Shown piece by piece: positions 1 through 14,000 of a stretch of DNA of 64,000 bases. Source of the DNA: Linyphia triangularis (taxonomy: Eukaryota; Arthropoda; Arachnida; Araneae; Linyphiidae). Below the pieces are notes generated by a model. The model did no database searches, was not told the origin of the DNA, and saw nothing but the letters and a program-made list of their open reading frames with translations. Position numbers and translations under genes: made by a program. The number at the start of each line of letters is the position of its first letter. The first letter of the stretch is position 1. The DNA lies in NCBI GenBank assembly GCA_963978545.1, contig OZ021729.1:81074670-81138669 (forward strand). The letters run 5' to 3'.

Positions 1-560
1 TTATTGCATTTCTACTGAAAGTTTGGAGGTGGGGATATTTAGAGTACTTTAAAAGACATTACAACAGAATTTTGATCAAAAGCGGTCAAGCCGTTTTTTG
101 GCCCAAATTTTTTTTTTCCTTTTTCAATAGCAGGTACATTAGGCGCATGTGCAATTTTGAAGAAAACTTTAATGACAGTCATATATAGCTACTATACAAT
201 CCGTACACAAAATTTGAACAACATAAGTCAAACAGTTCAAGAGTTATGCCGACTAGAAGACATTTTTTGTGTAGATGAAATGCCAAAAAATCAAAACTTT
301 TTTTGACCGAAAGCAATATACTTTCATTACTTTATGTTAACATATGGTTAATAAATTAAAGTAAATTAGGGGTTTGGAACAATGCACAACCTTCAATTCT
401 ACTTGATACTCTGCATTTAAATTTGTCAGATACCAGGACTACCACCGACAGGTATACAAAATTTGAACGTCGTAGCTCAAACAGTTTATGCTGACCACCG
501 ACAGACACACATTTTTCTATATCCCTTGTTTGAACTCGGTACGTTTCAAAAACTCAAATG
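1..560 (-). repeat. Repeat family R1, copy running off the window edge
   Basis: This matches, in reverse, the R1 copies near 33 kb and 48 kb. Shared landmarks are a GCGCATGTGCAATTTTGA-like block, an AGAGTTATG(C/T)CGAC block followed by CACACATTTTT, and an end near 530-555 resembling the inverse of CGTTTTGGAACATCC. It encodes nothing. The mid-part from about 250 to 400 does not match the other copies and may be a further insertion. Confidence 0.55.
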
Positions 561-699
561 GAACTTTTCACACTAAAGACACTTCCGAAATCGAAAATAA
601 AAAAATGTACGGAAATACGTAAAAATACTGAAAACTTTCACTAATGTTAAGAGCTTTGAAGTGCAATTTAATTGAAAAATAAGTAAGTAAAGCGTTGTG

Positions 700-772
700 T
701 GTTTTTTAGTGTTTGGGAATCGATCACGAGACCTTTGGTTTCCCAGCCTGATACTCTATCCACTAGACAAAA
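700..772 (-). repeat. tRNA-like sequence, probable SINE head
   Basis: On the minus strand an A-box-like GTCTAGTGGATAGAG is followed about 40 bases later by a perfect B-box, GATCGATTCC. Arm pairing is poor and there is no clear acceptor stem. It is therefore read as a tRNA-derived SINE head or tRNA pseudogene, not a working tRNA. Confidence 0.5.
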
Positions 773-1365
773 GAGATCTCTGGTGTCTAGGAGTTGTATC
801 TTTTATTTGTACACGAAACCACCACATTCAATTTTGCTTTATTCTAATTACACTATTTTAATAATTCAACTATCAAAGCCACTTTCTGAAATTGAGTTCA
901 AGTAGATGATCTGTTTTAAACATTACTTTGGCTAAAAATTCCTAACTTCTGGGATCATTTCCGTGGGGTACAAATCGTGTTGTTATTCAATCATACAAAA
1001 GGCACTTCCTCTAATCAAGCGAAGAATGATAATAGTCAAAATTCATTAAATAGTTTGAGTTGTAGGCCTGGCTAAAGGTCGCAACCAGAACAAAATTTCG
1101 TTGATTTTCAATTTTTTTTGCCACGTTCGCTTGTTCATTGTAAACAATTATGCAATTATTTTTTGTCTACTCGAACGTGGCAACAAAATTAAAGACTATA
1201 CACAAGCATGTTTTACTGCTATGACGTCGGAACACTGCAGCATTCCTGGATTTGAGAATCACATTCTGTTTAACTCATTCAAAGTCTATTTTTGAACAGT
1301 TTAGGTCACTTTTGCCCCAGCTGACCAGTATATTCATATAATATGCTAACATTTCTCGACATTGT

Positions 1366-1426
1366 ATAAAAAAATTCGGAATGATGTTCGATGAAGTACC
1401 TAAACTTTCAGTCGCCTATCAGTCTA
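1366..1426 (+). repeat. Solo end fragment of the 650 bp foldback family
   Basis: GGAATGATGTTCGATGAAGT followed by CAGTCGCCT matches the right terminus of the foldback elements at 28.3 kb and 63.96 kb. No left arm is present here. The stretch 1430-1840 beyond it is plain AT-rich sequence with nothing recognisable except the poly(A) signal. Confidence 0.55.
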
Positions 1427-1841
1427 AATCTGCCCATTCAGAAAGCATATATTCTAGAGTATGTTTTTTTTCTCACAATCCCTTTTTTTCTCTTCATAAA
1501 AAAACAAAATTGATAAATAATATACCACATATTTTATATAATTTTCAAGTGAGGTATACTATAATCCATAGCAACCAGATTGGTTAAAACATTTTCCAAA
1601 TTCCCAGAATTATACTTATTAAATTACATATCTTTATAATTCCATCTTTCTGATCTGCCCGTTATGTTGTTATGCATATTTTTAACACTAATCGAAATAT
1701 CCCCCCCAAAAAAGGCTTCAGCCTAGTATTTCCAAAAGAACATTCAATTTATACTATATCAACTTTAATGTTTACAGAAAGAAACAATCCACACAACCCA
1801 ATTTCAAGGAGACATGGCAAACAAATTTAGCAGTGGGTTAC

Positions 1842-1847
1842 TTTATT
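1842..1847 (-). terminator. Poly(A) signal AATAAA of the AP endonuclease gene
   Basis: TTTATT on the plus strand reads AATAAA on the minus strand, 94 bases beyond the stop codon. That is a normal distance for a 3' UTR cleavage signal. Confidence 0.6.
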
Positions 1848-1940
1848 CAATAAAAAATGACTCTTTGGTCACGTTTGTACACACTGCACATATCACAGTA
1901 ACAATAGGAAAGGAACATCTAAAATGATGATGTGTATGAT

Positions 1941-2058
1941 TCAGACATGGAGAAACAGTCCAATGGGGCAGTGGTCACTCCCAAGGACGTCCTTGCGGAT
2001 TACGCTGTCACACAGGTGGTCAGTGAACCGCTCAGACATCACAAAGTAGTCGATCCTC
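1941..2058 (-). CDS. APEX1: AP endonuclease exon 7 (C-terminus)
   Basis: Acceptor TTTCTTAG. It encodes RIDYF (Asp603), then [13 protein letters not shown] and a TGA stop at 1943-1941. Asp628-His629 is the catalytic DH pair. A 6.3 kb intron full of transposons separates it from exon 6. Confidence 0.95.
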
Positions 2059-5000
2059 CTAAGAAAAGAACAAGGTAAGGATGAATTCCGATTTTATGTT
2101 TTGAAACTTATCTTTTTTTAAAAAAGGATCACCGAACCATTGGATTTATATACAGGGTGGCCACAAAATTCAGGAAAAAAAAGTTCCCTGATAATTCCCC
2201 GACAGATTTCTAAAAAATTCCCTGATTAGGGCAAACTTTTTTCAAATTTCTCCAATTTTCTTAGCAAGCCTCCCAGTGGATTTTGAAGTTTAAAAAGTAG
2301 GAAAAGTAGGATATTTTTGCTGAAAAGTAGGATTTGTTTTCCTTAAAGTATGAAAAAAACAAAAACGTCTATTTTAAATGTATACTAATTTATGGACAAT
2401 ATTTTTATTTTAAAATGAAAATTCTAGAGTTCGAGTGAAATGTATATTAAATATATTTAAAACAGAATTAAATGCAAATCTCGTCTCAAAAGCGCAGGTT
2501 CGGGACCAGTTGAATAGATTATACTAGTTAAATATAAATTAAGCTTAAAAATAAAAAACAGGCATGGATCACTTCTGAAGGAACCATTTAAAGCAAAGCA
2601 AACCATTAGTAATCTATAATAATAAAACAAGCTGTGTGTCTGTCTGTGGATCTATAAAAACCTACTTAAAATTGGAGTAGAGCTCTGAAATTTTCAACAT
2701 AAGAAGTTTTGGCTTTCTAATTTTATGTATGTCAAACAGAATTTTAAAATTTTAATTATTTTTTAATTATATTTTTTAATTAATTTATTTTTTACAAAGT
2801 GACTTTAAATAGAGATACAGCTCTGAAATCTTCAACATAAGTAGTTTTAGCCTTCTAATTCGACTTTTAAAATACAGAATATTAAATTTTTATTTAGTTC
2901 ATTTTTAATTAATTTTTTTAATTAATTAACAATTTTTTTTACAAAACGACTTCCAATAGGGCTACAGTTCTGAAATTTTCAACATAAGTAGTTTAAGCCT
3001 TCTAATTGGACTTTCAAAAAATAGAATTTTAAATTTTTATTCAGTTCTTTTTTCATTATTTTTTTTTATTTAATTAATTAATAAATATTTTACAAAACGA
3101 TTTCTAATAGGGCTACAGCTCTGAAATTTTTCAACATAAGTAGTTTTAACCTCCTGATTGGACTTTTGAATAACAGAATTTCAAATATTTATTTAGTTCT
3201 TTTTTAATTAATTAACAAATACTTTACAAAACGATTTTCACTTGAGCTACAGTTCTGAAATTTTAAACACAAGTAGTTTTGGCATTCTATTTAGACTATT
3301 GACAAAAAAAATTTTAAAATTTTAATTTGATTAATATTTTTAATTAATATTTTCACAAAAAGTGACTTCTAATAGGCCTAGTGGTCTGGAAGTTTAGCCT
3401 TAGTGTTTTGGCCTTCAAATTTTGTTTTTCACAAACACATGTTAAAATAATCTTAAAGGGGTGTTGTATTATAGTATTAATGGGGGGATTTTTTTTGTGT
3501 CTCGACAGGGTAGAGGATTATAATATTAAGGCTTTACGTAGCAATTATAGATTTTAGTGAGTGAAGCGAGCTTATGCTTACGCAACAATGAACTTTTCAG
3601 CGAGAGAAGCGAGCCTATTCTTGCATAGTAAGGAACCTTTCAGCGAGTAAAGTAAACCTGTACTTATGTGTCAATGAACTTTTCAGCGAACGAACCGAGC
3701 TTGATTTTGCGTTGCCATGAACCTTCCTGCGAGCGAAGCTCCAAAAACTGGATCCTATACACCAATGATGGATTTCTACAACGCGAGGCCTCATAGCTAA
3801 CTAAACTTTAGCACATGTTAAAATTTCGTAGCGAAGCACGGGTATTCAGCTAGTCACACAATAAAAATGTTATTTTCACTTCTTTTGCTTTTAACTTTGA
3901 CTAGAGCAAAAAAAGTCTACAACATTGTTCATTGTTATTTTAGTCTTTTCAATTACCTTTTGCTCATTTCTGATTTGGTTTAAAAGTAAATCCCTTCCTG
4001 AACTGTTTTGCAAGCAACCTCCAGCATTGTTTGTCCAATTTTCACACCCTTTAAATGCTGATTTTTTACTTTCAATTACCCATATGTAAGGGTAATAAAA
4101 GTATAAGATTCGGTCCAAAAGAAAAAAAATTTCCACTCCACGTTTTGGAACATCCTGATCTAAGGATAATATAAGAATTATCAAAAAGTATATCGCCAAA
4201 CTGGCTATTTTTTCTAAACGAATGATGGAAATGTAAAAACGGTAAATGACACAAATTCACATCAGTAATATAATGTAATTGAAAGTTGTGCGATGTTCCA
4301 CACCCCTAGTTATTCTTTCATTCACTTCATCAACTAATGTTTTGTAAGTGTCCTTCTCAATTGTTGCTTCCATTTCTACTTTTTCTAATGAACTTTCTTT
4401 ACGAATTGCTTCCTTAGCAGTTAGTGTTTTCTTCTCCATAATATCTGCCTTCTATCTTTCAAGCTCTTTCTGGTCTCCTTCCTTTTGTTGCATCTTTTTT
4501 TTTTTTTTTTTTTTTTTTTTTTAGTTCAGATGCAATCCTCTTATCTTCTTCAATTCTTTCCATATATGATTTATATGCTGTTTCACCCTTTTTTATAAAT
4601 TCTATAGGAATTCGGACTAAATGACACTTATTGTATAACGTTAATCCATCTTTTGTCGTTTGTAGTGCACTTATCAAAGCTTGAGTAAAACCCGTTCTGG
4701 AGTCTGTCAAGAAGTTTGATGTTTGGGAAAACCCTCCTTCCACATCTGCATTTCCATGTGGAAGCACGAGGATAACCTTAACCAATCTTGTAAGCTCGGG
4801 TTATTTTCCTGTCCTAGATCATTCCTAAGAGAGAAGATGTTGTTAAAGAAGTAATCGATCCGTCTAGGAAATACTTCATCATCAATTTCGTACGTGTACC
4901 AGTCTTTTGGGATGTTCTCGAATTGCAAAATCCTCCACTCCTCACCTATTAAGTCAACATTTAACGGAGGGCTTAGGTGAACATTGAATGAAAGATTTTT

Positions 5001-8000
5001 AACTGCTTTTAAAGACCGGAACCTGGATATATTTTCTGGCTTCAGACACCTTGCTTCTTTTATCACAATATTAAGTGAAAGGGTTTTCTCTAGTAATTCT
5101 TGGGCTACATTTTAGAGACATTTTTGCATTAATACTGTCAACTCTTTTTGAAGAGTTTTCTTAACCTTTGTCAAATACTTTTGAGATTGAACACCAATTT
5201 CAAGTTCATCATCGTCAAGTTCAAAGTCTATTGCCGGAAACTTTAACAACTGTAGTTCTTGTAGACTCATTTTTAAAAAAAAAATTCATTATCTTTAAGA
5301 AATGGCCATACAATTTTCTTACTAAGAAATCCATCCTTTCATACACAAGATGTATCAAAGGTTCTTCTCATTGAAAAAGAGCTAAGATAGGTTGCAGGAT
5401 ATTTGCCAAGGAGAGAAGGAAGTGTACTTTCACCAAAGTAGCATTGGACCTTTTCAGACACATCACAATCCTCAAATAACGAGCATTTTCAGAAATATTT
5501 AGGTCTCTTTTGGGCAACCTTTTTAAAAAATATTCAGAAACCACGGGCCATTGACTGAGAAGCCTGTCTAAAGCAGGACCAAGATTCAGCCACCTACTTT
5601 CAACAAGCTTAAGATTCTTGAATCCAAGTTCATCTTGCAAATCTTTTAATTCCTCAACTCTGACAGGGGACTGTTTAAACAAGTAGTGCAAGTCTACAGT
5701 GAAATCTACAATTTCATCCCCGAATTCATTTACTGTTTTTCTGAAGACATTCTGGACCGTGTGTAGATTGCAAAACCCAACATTTACTGTGTGTAGATTG
5801 CAAAACCCAGCTTTCAGGAAAACCACAAAAAAACAAAGGTTCGCGCTTGTCACGTAATATTAATTATATAAGAGAAACTTTGAAAAAGTAGGAAAAGTAG
5901 GACTTTTTTCCCAAAAGTAGGACTTTTCCTACTAAAAAGTAGGAAAAGTAGGACTGCTGGACGCCCTGTCTTAGGTTTTTCAGATGTCTAGATACCCTGA
6001 TCAAATAGAACATGTATGCTAAAGAGATAATATGCAATTTTTTAAAAAATAGTTTTGCTGGTAATGAAAAGTTTAAATTATTCCGTAACATTAAATTTCT
6101 AATGGCTCACCACTACAAATCTCCTAGTAAATAGCGTCAAAATATGGATGAATGTGCCTTAAACAATACAAAATTTCCCTGATTTTTATGAAATTTTAAA
6201 AAGTTCCCTGACATTTCCCTAATTTCTAGTTTTTCCCGGTTCTGTGGCCACTCTGTATATAGTAAGGAGAGTTAACAAGTTAGTTTATAGTTATTTAGCT
6301 GTGTCTTATGTTTTTAAGGAAGTTAAAAATTGCAACAACAAAAAAATCTTCAAACCATGTAACAAAGAGTGTCTTTGGGTGCAAGTGTGTTTTAATCTAC
6401 AGTTTATTCCAATCTTGGAGAAATCTAGAGATTTTATATTTGAAACAAGAGAAAGATCACTATTTGCATGATATTTTGAAAACCCACCCCATCTCTCTTT
6501 CTAACCCGTAAAGGGTTACAATCATATTTTCAGATCAACTGTTCTGTGGTTCCCTTCTAGGTCGGTGTCGTATGTCACATTTTTGATGGCATGTCATGCC
6601 ACGAAGAGAAAAAGTGCATTGTTAAAAGTGAAATCATCACTGCTTACACAGTTTTATATTTTGGGAATATATCTTGTATATTTTAGAATATTCCTAAGAT
6701 TTAGCACACAGCTACAGTAGTAATATTTATTTTTAATTCATGTAAAAATGGCTTTTATGATGAATTCAGAAAATGAGTCCGAGGGCGGTGAATTCAATCG
6801 ATGATTCTTTCAGTAAGAAGATGGTAGTTTAGCTTCAGTGCTATTACATGCACGACCATCAGCAGGTCAAGGAAAAGACTATTTATTGCCAAAAAATACT
6901 TTGCATTTTCGAGGGAATGAAATATATATTACATTTTTGCAATAAAAAAGTACTTTTTATCAGGAATTAAAAAAAAAAAAAACCCTTTGACCAAGGAATT
7001 AAGGATAAGTAGAGAAAGGAGGCATGCTCATATCTTCGAATCGACTGAACCAATTTGTACCGCAAAATATCAGGCATAGTTTCTTAATACAATAAAGCAT
7101 ATAGCTTTGAGTCTTCTAAAACTATCACTCTTGAAATAAGATAGCATAACAAACACAACTACATAATATCACATAAATAATTTTTTGCATTTTAATATAT
7201 TGAAAAGGCAACGGTTGTACTTGAATAAAAATAATATAACTCATTAAAAGTTTTTAATATTTATTCATTAAAAATGAATGTGAATTTATGCACTTACATC
7301 CAAATATCTATTATTTGTTCTTTTTGTCATATAGGGGCACTGAGTAAAGTTTCTCGGAAGGGTGCATCGGGATATGTCCCGGTATCCCAGGCCGAGACTG
7401 GCCAAAAAAGCAACATTAGTGGTCAGAAATATCGATCAAAATAAATATCGATACTATATCGTTGCATAGAAAAAAATATCGATATATGACTTTTTTTTTT
7501 ACGATTTCCAATTTTGCCCGAAACGACGTTTTTTGGGGCAAATTTCTACTTTTCATGATTTCATATCAAAATTGTTTTATTAAATAAATTATAAAAATTG
7601 TTTGAATAAATAAATTATATTATCAATCAGAATAAATAAAATACATTTGGATGTCAATGCATAAATTCAATTTTATTTTTAAAGAATAAATTTAGAAAAG
7701 TAATTTGCCGCATATTTTGCTGATAGAGATGTTTTTAATATTCAAAATTATATGCAAATTCTAGGCACATGTTGGCAACAGAAACAGCGCTATGTTAATG
7801 ATTACTAATAAATGGTCTTATCTTTCCATTACATTATAATTCTTTTTGGTTAGGGTGCCATTTTAACTGTTTCTCAGCCAAGTTCAAACTTTATTTTTGA
7901 AGTTTTTGAAAAGGGGATAAAGAAAATCGAAAAAACACATGGAACTACAAAGTGATCATCAAAAAACTAAAAATGTTTGAACATATTGATATATGTATCG

Positions 8001-11000
8001 ATATTGTATCGATATTTAAAAAAAAAAAAAAAAAAACATCGCCGTATCGATATATCGCCGACCTCTAGGCAACATGCCAATTTTTTTTTTTTTTAAATAG
8101 TTTCGGTGGTAATGAAAAGTTTGAATTATTCCATAACATTAAACTTCTAAGATTACCAAAACAAATCTCTGGGTAAATGGTGCCCAAATACAGAAGAACG
8201 GGAAAAACATAGATGAATTTTGTCCAGATTTTTATGAAATTTAAAAAAAATTCTTTAACATTTCCCTGATATTTTCCAGAATCAGAAAACTCCAAGACAT
8301 TTCACTAAGGTTTTGTGGCCACTCCGTATTAGGATACAAGGAAAGAATTTCTCTGCAGGTTGAAGCACTTACCATCCTACATTCTTTGCCCTTGAATTCA
8401 TCATGTAGGTCCAGAATGTGTAGGCATCCTTGGTGTCAGGGTAGAGATGGCGGAATGTGTCCACGAAGCCCTCTTTCAGCAGGGCAGAGAAGCCATCACG
8501 CTCCTCCTGGGTGAAGCCAGCATTTTTCTTGTTGTTCTTCGGATTGGCAAGGTCTGCAAGAGACAAGGGAAAGGGTTGCCCTTCTAATTAATAAGTAAAA
8601 GTTATTGTAAAATGCCAAAACATTGAAGGAAAACAAAATCCAGGCAATTCTTAAATTGTTGCAGACACATTCTCCCAACAGTGTCATTTTTCATAAAGGA
8701 AGCCACTTTATTAATAGCTGAATTTATCACCAAATACCACAGACCCATATTTAACAGTCAAATATCTTCAGAAATATTACAAAAAAAATCATTAAAAAAA
8801 TATATATATAAAGGTAGATTATTTCATTTAGAAAACTGAAATTAATTAATCAAATTTAACGGAGGAGATTTTTAGAGAACACGAATAATAATAATAATTA
8901 AAAAAAACAACCTAAATACAAGTCTCAAAATTATAATTTGCTATGGTTAGAGATAGCAACACAATTATTTGTAATCAATTTAGAATGCGCTTTCCTTTCA
9001 ATTTTCCACAGTAGAATAAAACGTCTACCCACAGAAAGAATAAGAAAACAGAGATAATTCCACACATAAGAGTAAAATCTACTTTATAAGCCTCCTGTTA
9101 AAAAAGTAGCTAAACTACTTGGATGAACCAAGGTAGTTTAGCAGCCTCAACTGCACATGCTGCCATCAGGTGGGCACTTGTGGAGCTGGCAAGCACTAGT
9201 TGTTTTTTCTCAAATTTATGGTAACGTTAATAATAACTAATATAATATTGCGTTATAAATAACTAATACAAATGTTAACATTCTGCGCCTCAAATGCAAA
9301 AATAGAGGCTTAATTGCACTGATGTTTAAAATTTCAGAGTTCTCCGTGTAGTGGAAGTTAGTTTCTATAAAGGAACAGACACACAGATTCTTTGTTTTAT
9401 TAGTATAGATTAATTTGATGTTTTTCAACACACAATATTATTTTAATAGTGTTAATAAGTAGAGTTGCTCACAAGATGGTAGCAAAAATCTATATTTCAA
9501 TAGATTTCCTTGTTTAAACAGTTACAATATAAATATCCAAGGTGATTAATGAAATGAAAATTATATCCTGTATGAAGACATGTAATTACAGAAAGATTAT
9601 TATAATGCCATCATAGGGGGTAAGAAACATACCATCCTGATTTATGCAATATATATATATTATAGGTATTTCTAGAATTTGAAAATTATATTCAAGAAAA
9701 CTTTGAATTACAAGTTCCAACACTTTGAATCACTATAAAAGGGAAAAAAACTTTAAAATTTTCTCCCAAACATTAAAAGTACTATATGACTGGTTGAAAA
9801 AGTTTGATGTTTTGAAGAAAACTTGTTGCATGAATAATCTATCTATGGATAAAAGTTGGGAATTTTTTTTACTGACACTGTTTTAGGGAGTTGGAAATAA
9901 AAGATAAATTGCAGATATAGAGAAGAAAACAAAGACTTAATTTAATAATGTGTTAATTATGCACACTGGTTACACATCAACCATTTCAGAGACTAACCAA
10001 TTTAATACATCAATTAAACTTACAATAATCAAATTAATTAAACTTCTGCTGAAAAAAATTTGTAAAACCAAGGTGTCAAGCAAAATTTCTGATAAAGATT
10101 CAAGCATACTTCTAGAATGTCAAGACTCATCCTAAAAATCTCCAGTAGGCAATTAATTACGACCATATTTTTCAAAGTACACCCTCACTCGGTCACTAAG
10201 TTGTATACTAAGCTAATTTTAGAAATTTATATATATATATATATATTTGAAATTAGGAAGAGATTGTTGTTGGGTTTTTTCGGGCTCTTTCTTGAAAATG
10301 AGAAAAAAGGGTATAAAATAGTGAACCAAGTAATTTTTCAAGCTAAAATAAACATTTCTACATACAATAGTCGGCAGAATTTAAATTTAAAATAAAAATT
10401 TATTGTATTTAATTAAGTTTATAAAAACAAATTAAAAAATAATTTTAAACTTGGTAGATTTAATTGAAATGAAAATTTAAGAAAAATTAAATTTTGCTTT
10501 AGAGTAAAATTAAATTTTTCATTAATATCAACATAATTCCTCAACATAACAAGTTAGACATTCTTAATTATCTAAATTGCCTGATGCATAGGTATCGGGC
10601 ATGTAGGCTCATGTAAAAGATGCTGCCACAGAACAGAGCTTCCACTATAAAATTTTAAACTGGATATGAATAAATAAAAAATGTATTTTAATTAATAACA
10701 AAAACAATTTTTATAGGCCAAAGATCCACGAGATTTATAGTTACTATAATTGCCTTTGCAAAACTTTCTTGTGGAATGAGATTGCATGAAAATTGGCAAA
10801 AACCAGTCACTGCATCTAAACAAAAAACTATTTAAAAAAAATAATTAAGTATATCATCTACTCACCAATCTCTTTGTGAGCAACATTGAGGTCCCCACAG
10901 AGTATAACTGGCTTTTTTTCATCCAGTTTCTTGAGATAGGCTCGAAAAGCTTCATCCCATTTCATCCTGTAATCTAGACGTGTGAGGCCCCTAGCCGCAT

Positions 11001-14000
11001 TGGGAACATCTGCAAAGAACATAAAGATCGTATTTTTCACAGGGTGTCCAACAGGAAAATTGTCTTTTTCAACATGCAACTAAACTGGTTGAGCAACTAA
11101 CTTATTCAACTTTTGATAAGATTGCAGAAGAAAAAAAAAAGCACCAAGTCATGCAACCAACTTTAAACAACTGTGTAGCATAATGCCCATCACGAATTGG
11201 CTATATAGAAAAAAGTTACGGAAAGTTTTCCCTTTTAATTTTCTACAATACAGAAAGAAGAATAACAGGTATCAAGTAAGCAATATCTACTTCTCTTATC
11301 AAGGCCAATGGGGACTAAGGCACCGCTGCTTTTTCAAGCATTTTGTACCAACCCCATTTTCCTGAAGGTCGGTAGTGGGCAGTACTGCACAGGATGTTAG
11401 CACACATTTGCTCGTGAGAGAGAGTGAGCCTGGTAGATAGCAACACTACCGACCGTAAGTGGAACTTCTTAATTTAGAGGCAATACCAAACAGAAGACTT
11501 GGCTATGCTACCCCCAGAGGTATTGATTTGTATGGGAACTTGGAGCACTTAGAGACCACAACTGATTTAAAGTGCCCCAGTCACTATTAGTGAACACAGA
11601 AGTCTTTAATTGGTCCCAGGCCCTGAACTCGCTACCATCAGGATTGTGAGCAAAAAGTCAGGATCGGACTCGTTTCAGGGTAACGAGAGGAAATACAATT
11701 ACATGGTGACTATAAAATTTTGGAAAAGGAGTTCCCTGATTTTACAACAAACTTGTTTTTCAAATTTCCACAACTCATCCAGATGTGTATACATGTTGAT
11801 CAAATAGAACATGTAGGTATGCTAGAGATAATAAACCAATTTTTTAAAAATAGTTTTAGATTGGCTGCCACAGCTTAATAGCATTGAAAATAGGTGCTTT
11901 AGCAGCCTCTGATGTAAAAAATAGTATCCTAAATACTAAAATTAATAGAGTGACTATTCTGAAAAAAAAAAAAAAAAAAACTATATTTTGAAGTAGCTGC
12001 ATGATCCTGCGTTGCGGAAACCCATTATTATGTATAGGTCCCCAGCTTTTGACACTTAATAAAAAAATAACAAAGGTAAAAAAATACATACAATTTTTAC
12101 ATTCTGTTTATCAAGTCAAATTAGCAGGTTAAAACTACAACTATTGAAAATTTCAGAGCTCTATGCCTGTTAGAGGTAGCTTTGTAAAAAAAAAAAAAAC
12201 CCCGACTGTCTACTTTTGACATCATGACCAAACTTGGATGATTGATTTCGTTTCCGCTTCACCTGTGTTTTAAATAAAAATAAAAACGAGATTTTCCCCC
12301 CAAAATAGTCGCCAAATATTTAAAAAAGTAACACTATAAGTTGCAAAGGTAGCTTTTCAGCTAATTTTGGCGAAAAAAGTCACCATAATAGCCTTGCATC
12401 AAAAATACATTAAACTTCTGACGATTACTAACACAATTCTTCGGGCAAATTGTACCAAAATACGTATGATCGAGCTTTTTCTGCATAATTGTGAATCACA
12501 ACAAGCATTTTATGCAAAACATCTCAACAATTTTATTCAGCCTTCAAAAATATAACCTTAGCTCAAACTGAAAATATTAAAAACTAAAAATGGTATTCCA
12601 TAATCACATCATGTATCATAAAGATAAAAAATAAACTGTTGCCACAAAACAATTTTTAAGAAAATAAACAAGCTAAATAAAAAGGTCCAAAAACTAAATA
12701 ATTATTTAACAATAAGCAAACTTAGATGGTAAAACCTATTTATGTTTTTATGTTTAAAATTACAGAGTTCTTCGCATGTTGTAAGTTACTTTCTACAGAG
12801 CCACATACTCTGTTTTATTAGTTAAGATGAGTGAAGCTTTAATACTGTTTCTTATCTACTAAAATTGTTCACCCTAATTCCAATGCTATTTCACAATTTA
12901 CAATTGCGAGTATGAAATTCAGGCTCTGCAATCAGTGTAAAGACCGGCAAAGCCGGGCACTTAAGATAGTGTGCCATATAATTATTAAAACAAAAATGGG
13001 TATGTATTTAATATTTTAAGTATAAGTTTTTTTAAAACTGAAATAAATATATTTTAATTTAATGCCCACATATACTTACAAGAAGTGACTAGGTAGAATT
13101 TTTCGTACTCAGCAGTAATGACTCTTCCTTCATTATCATGCTCCTCTATCCCTAGTAAAAGTTAAAATATTTTATACTTATTATATACTATAGAAATTAC
13201 TTTATAACTTTTAGCACTCATCTAGTAATAAAATAGCTAGGTATTAAAAAACAAAAGTTTAGTTATTGCAAATTAATAGAACAAGCAATCAATTAAGAAA
13301 GTTTGTGCTATGTCTGCGTTCCGGAGCCACACGAAAGAGGCAATGAAATACAGCAGAAAAGTTTGCTAATATTTATGAATAATATCTCTGTATATTTGTA
13401 CAAATAAATTTCCCGATTTGAGAGTCCTGTTGTTACTTAAAGTTAAAACATCACTGAATGGAAATACTGAATTTTAGCTATCAAAATTTAAATTTTCTCT
13501 AAACTGTACAAAACCATCCGATAATTTAAAGATTATACACCCGCAATCTAGTCCTCTGATGAAATAGGCATGCTTGTACGTACCTCCACCCTTAGCAACC
13601 CTGACCATAATAAAAACTGGGGTAGAAGCGGCCTTTAAGTTAAATTTATTTAAAATTATAATTTTGTGAGAAACCCACATTTTATGTGAAGAGACCCCTG
13701 AACAAATTACAATTGTGATTCTGTTCAGTAGCATTAGCAAATCTATCCTAGTACTCACCGATTCCATCCTCGATAGAAATGGGTTCCTTCTTATAGAGAA
13801 TGCCCACTCCAGAGTATCCATCCTTCTCCCCTGCCAACCAGTGGCAGTGGTAACCTTCTATTTCTTTAAGTTGGGGAGGGAGTTTGGCATCAGAGCACTT
13901 GGTCTCTTGAACACACAGGACATCAGGCTGCTCATTGTGAAGGTAGAATAGGCCATCCTTCTGTAAAGGACAAAATGGGATTATCAACATTGGGTCCGGA

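Larger units (their letters stand above)
2153..6255 (-). mobile_element. hAT-like DNA transposon, 4.1 kb, with two nested insertions
   Basis: The left end CAGGGTGGCCACAAAA and the inverse of the right end, CAGAGTGGCCACAGAA, are near-identical terminal inverted repeats. TATATA flanks both sides; a full 8 bp hAT duplication is not clear. A decayed minus-strand transposase lies inside. Copies of AAAAGTAGGA sit just inside both ends (2290-2340 and 5880-5960), as expected for subterminal transposase-binding repeats. A Helitron (2613-3853) and an R1 repeat (about 4130-4309) are inserted into it. The whole lies in intron 6 of the AP endonuclease gene. Confidence 0.8.
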
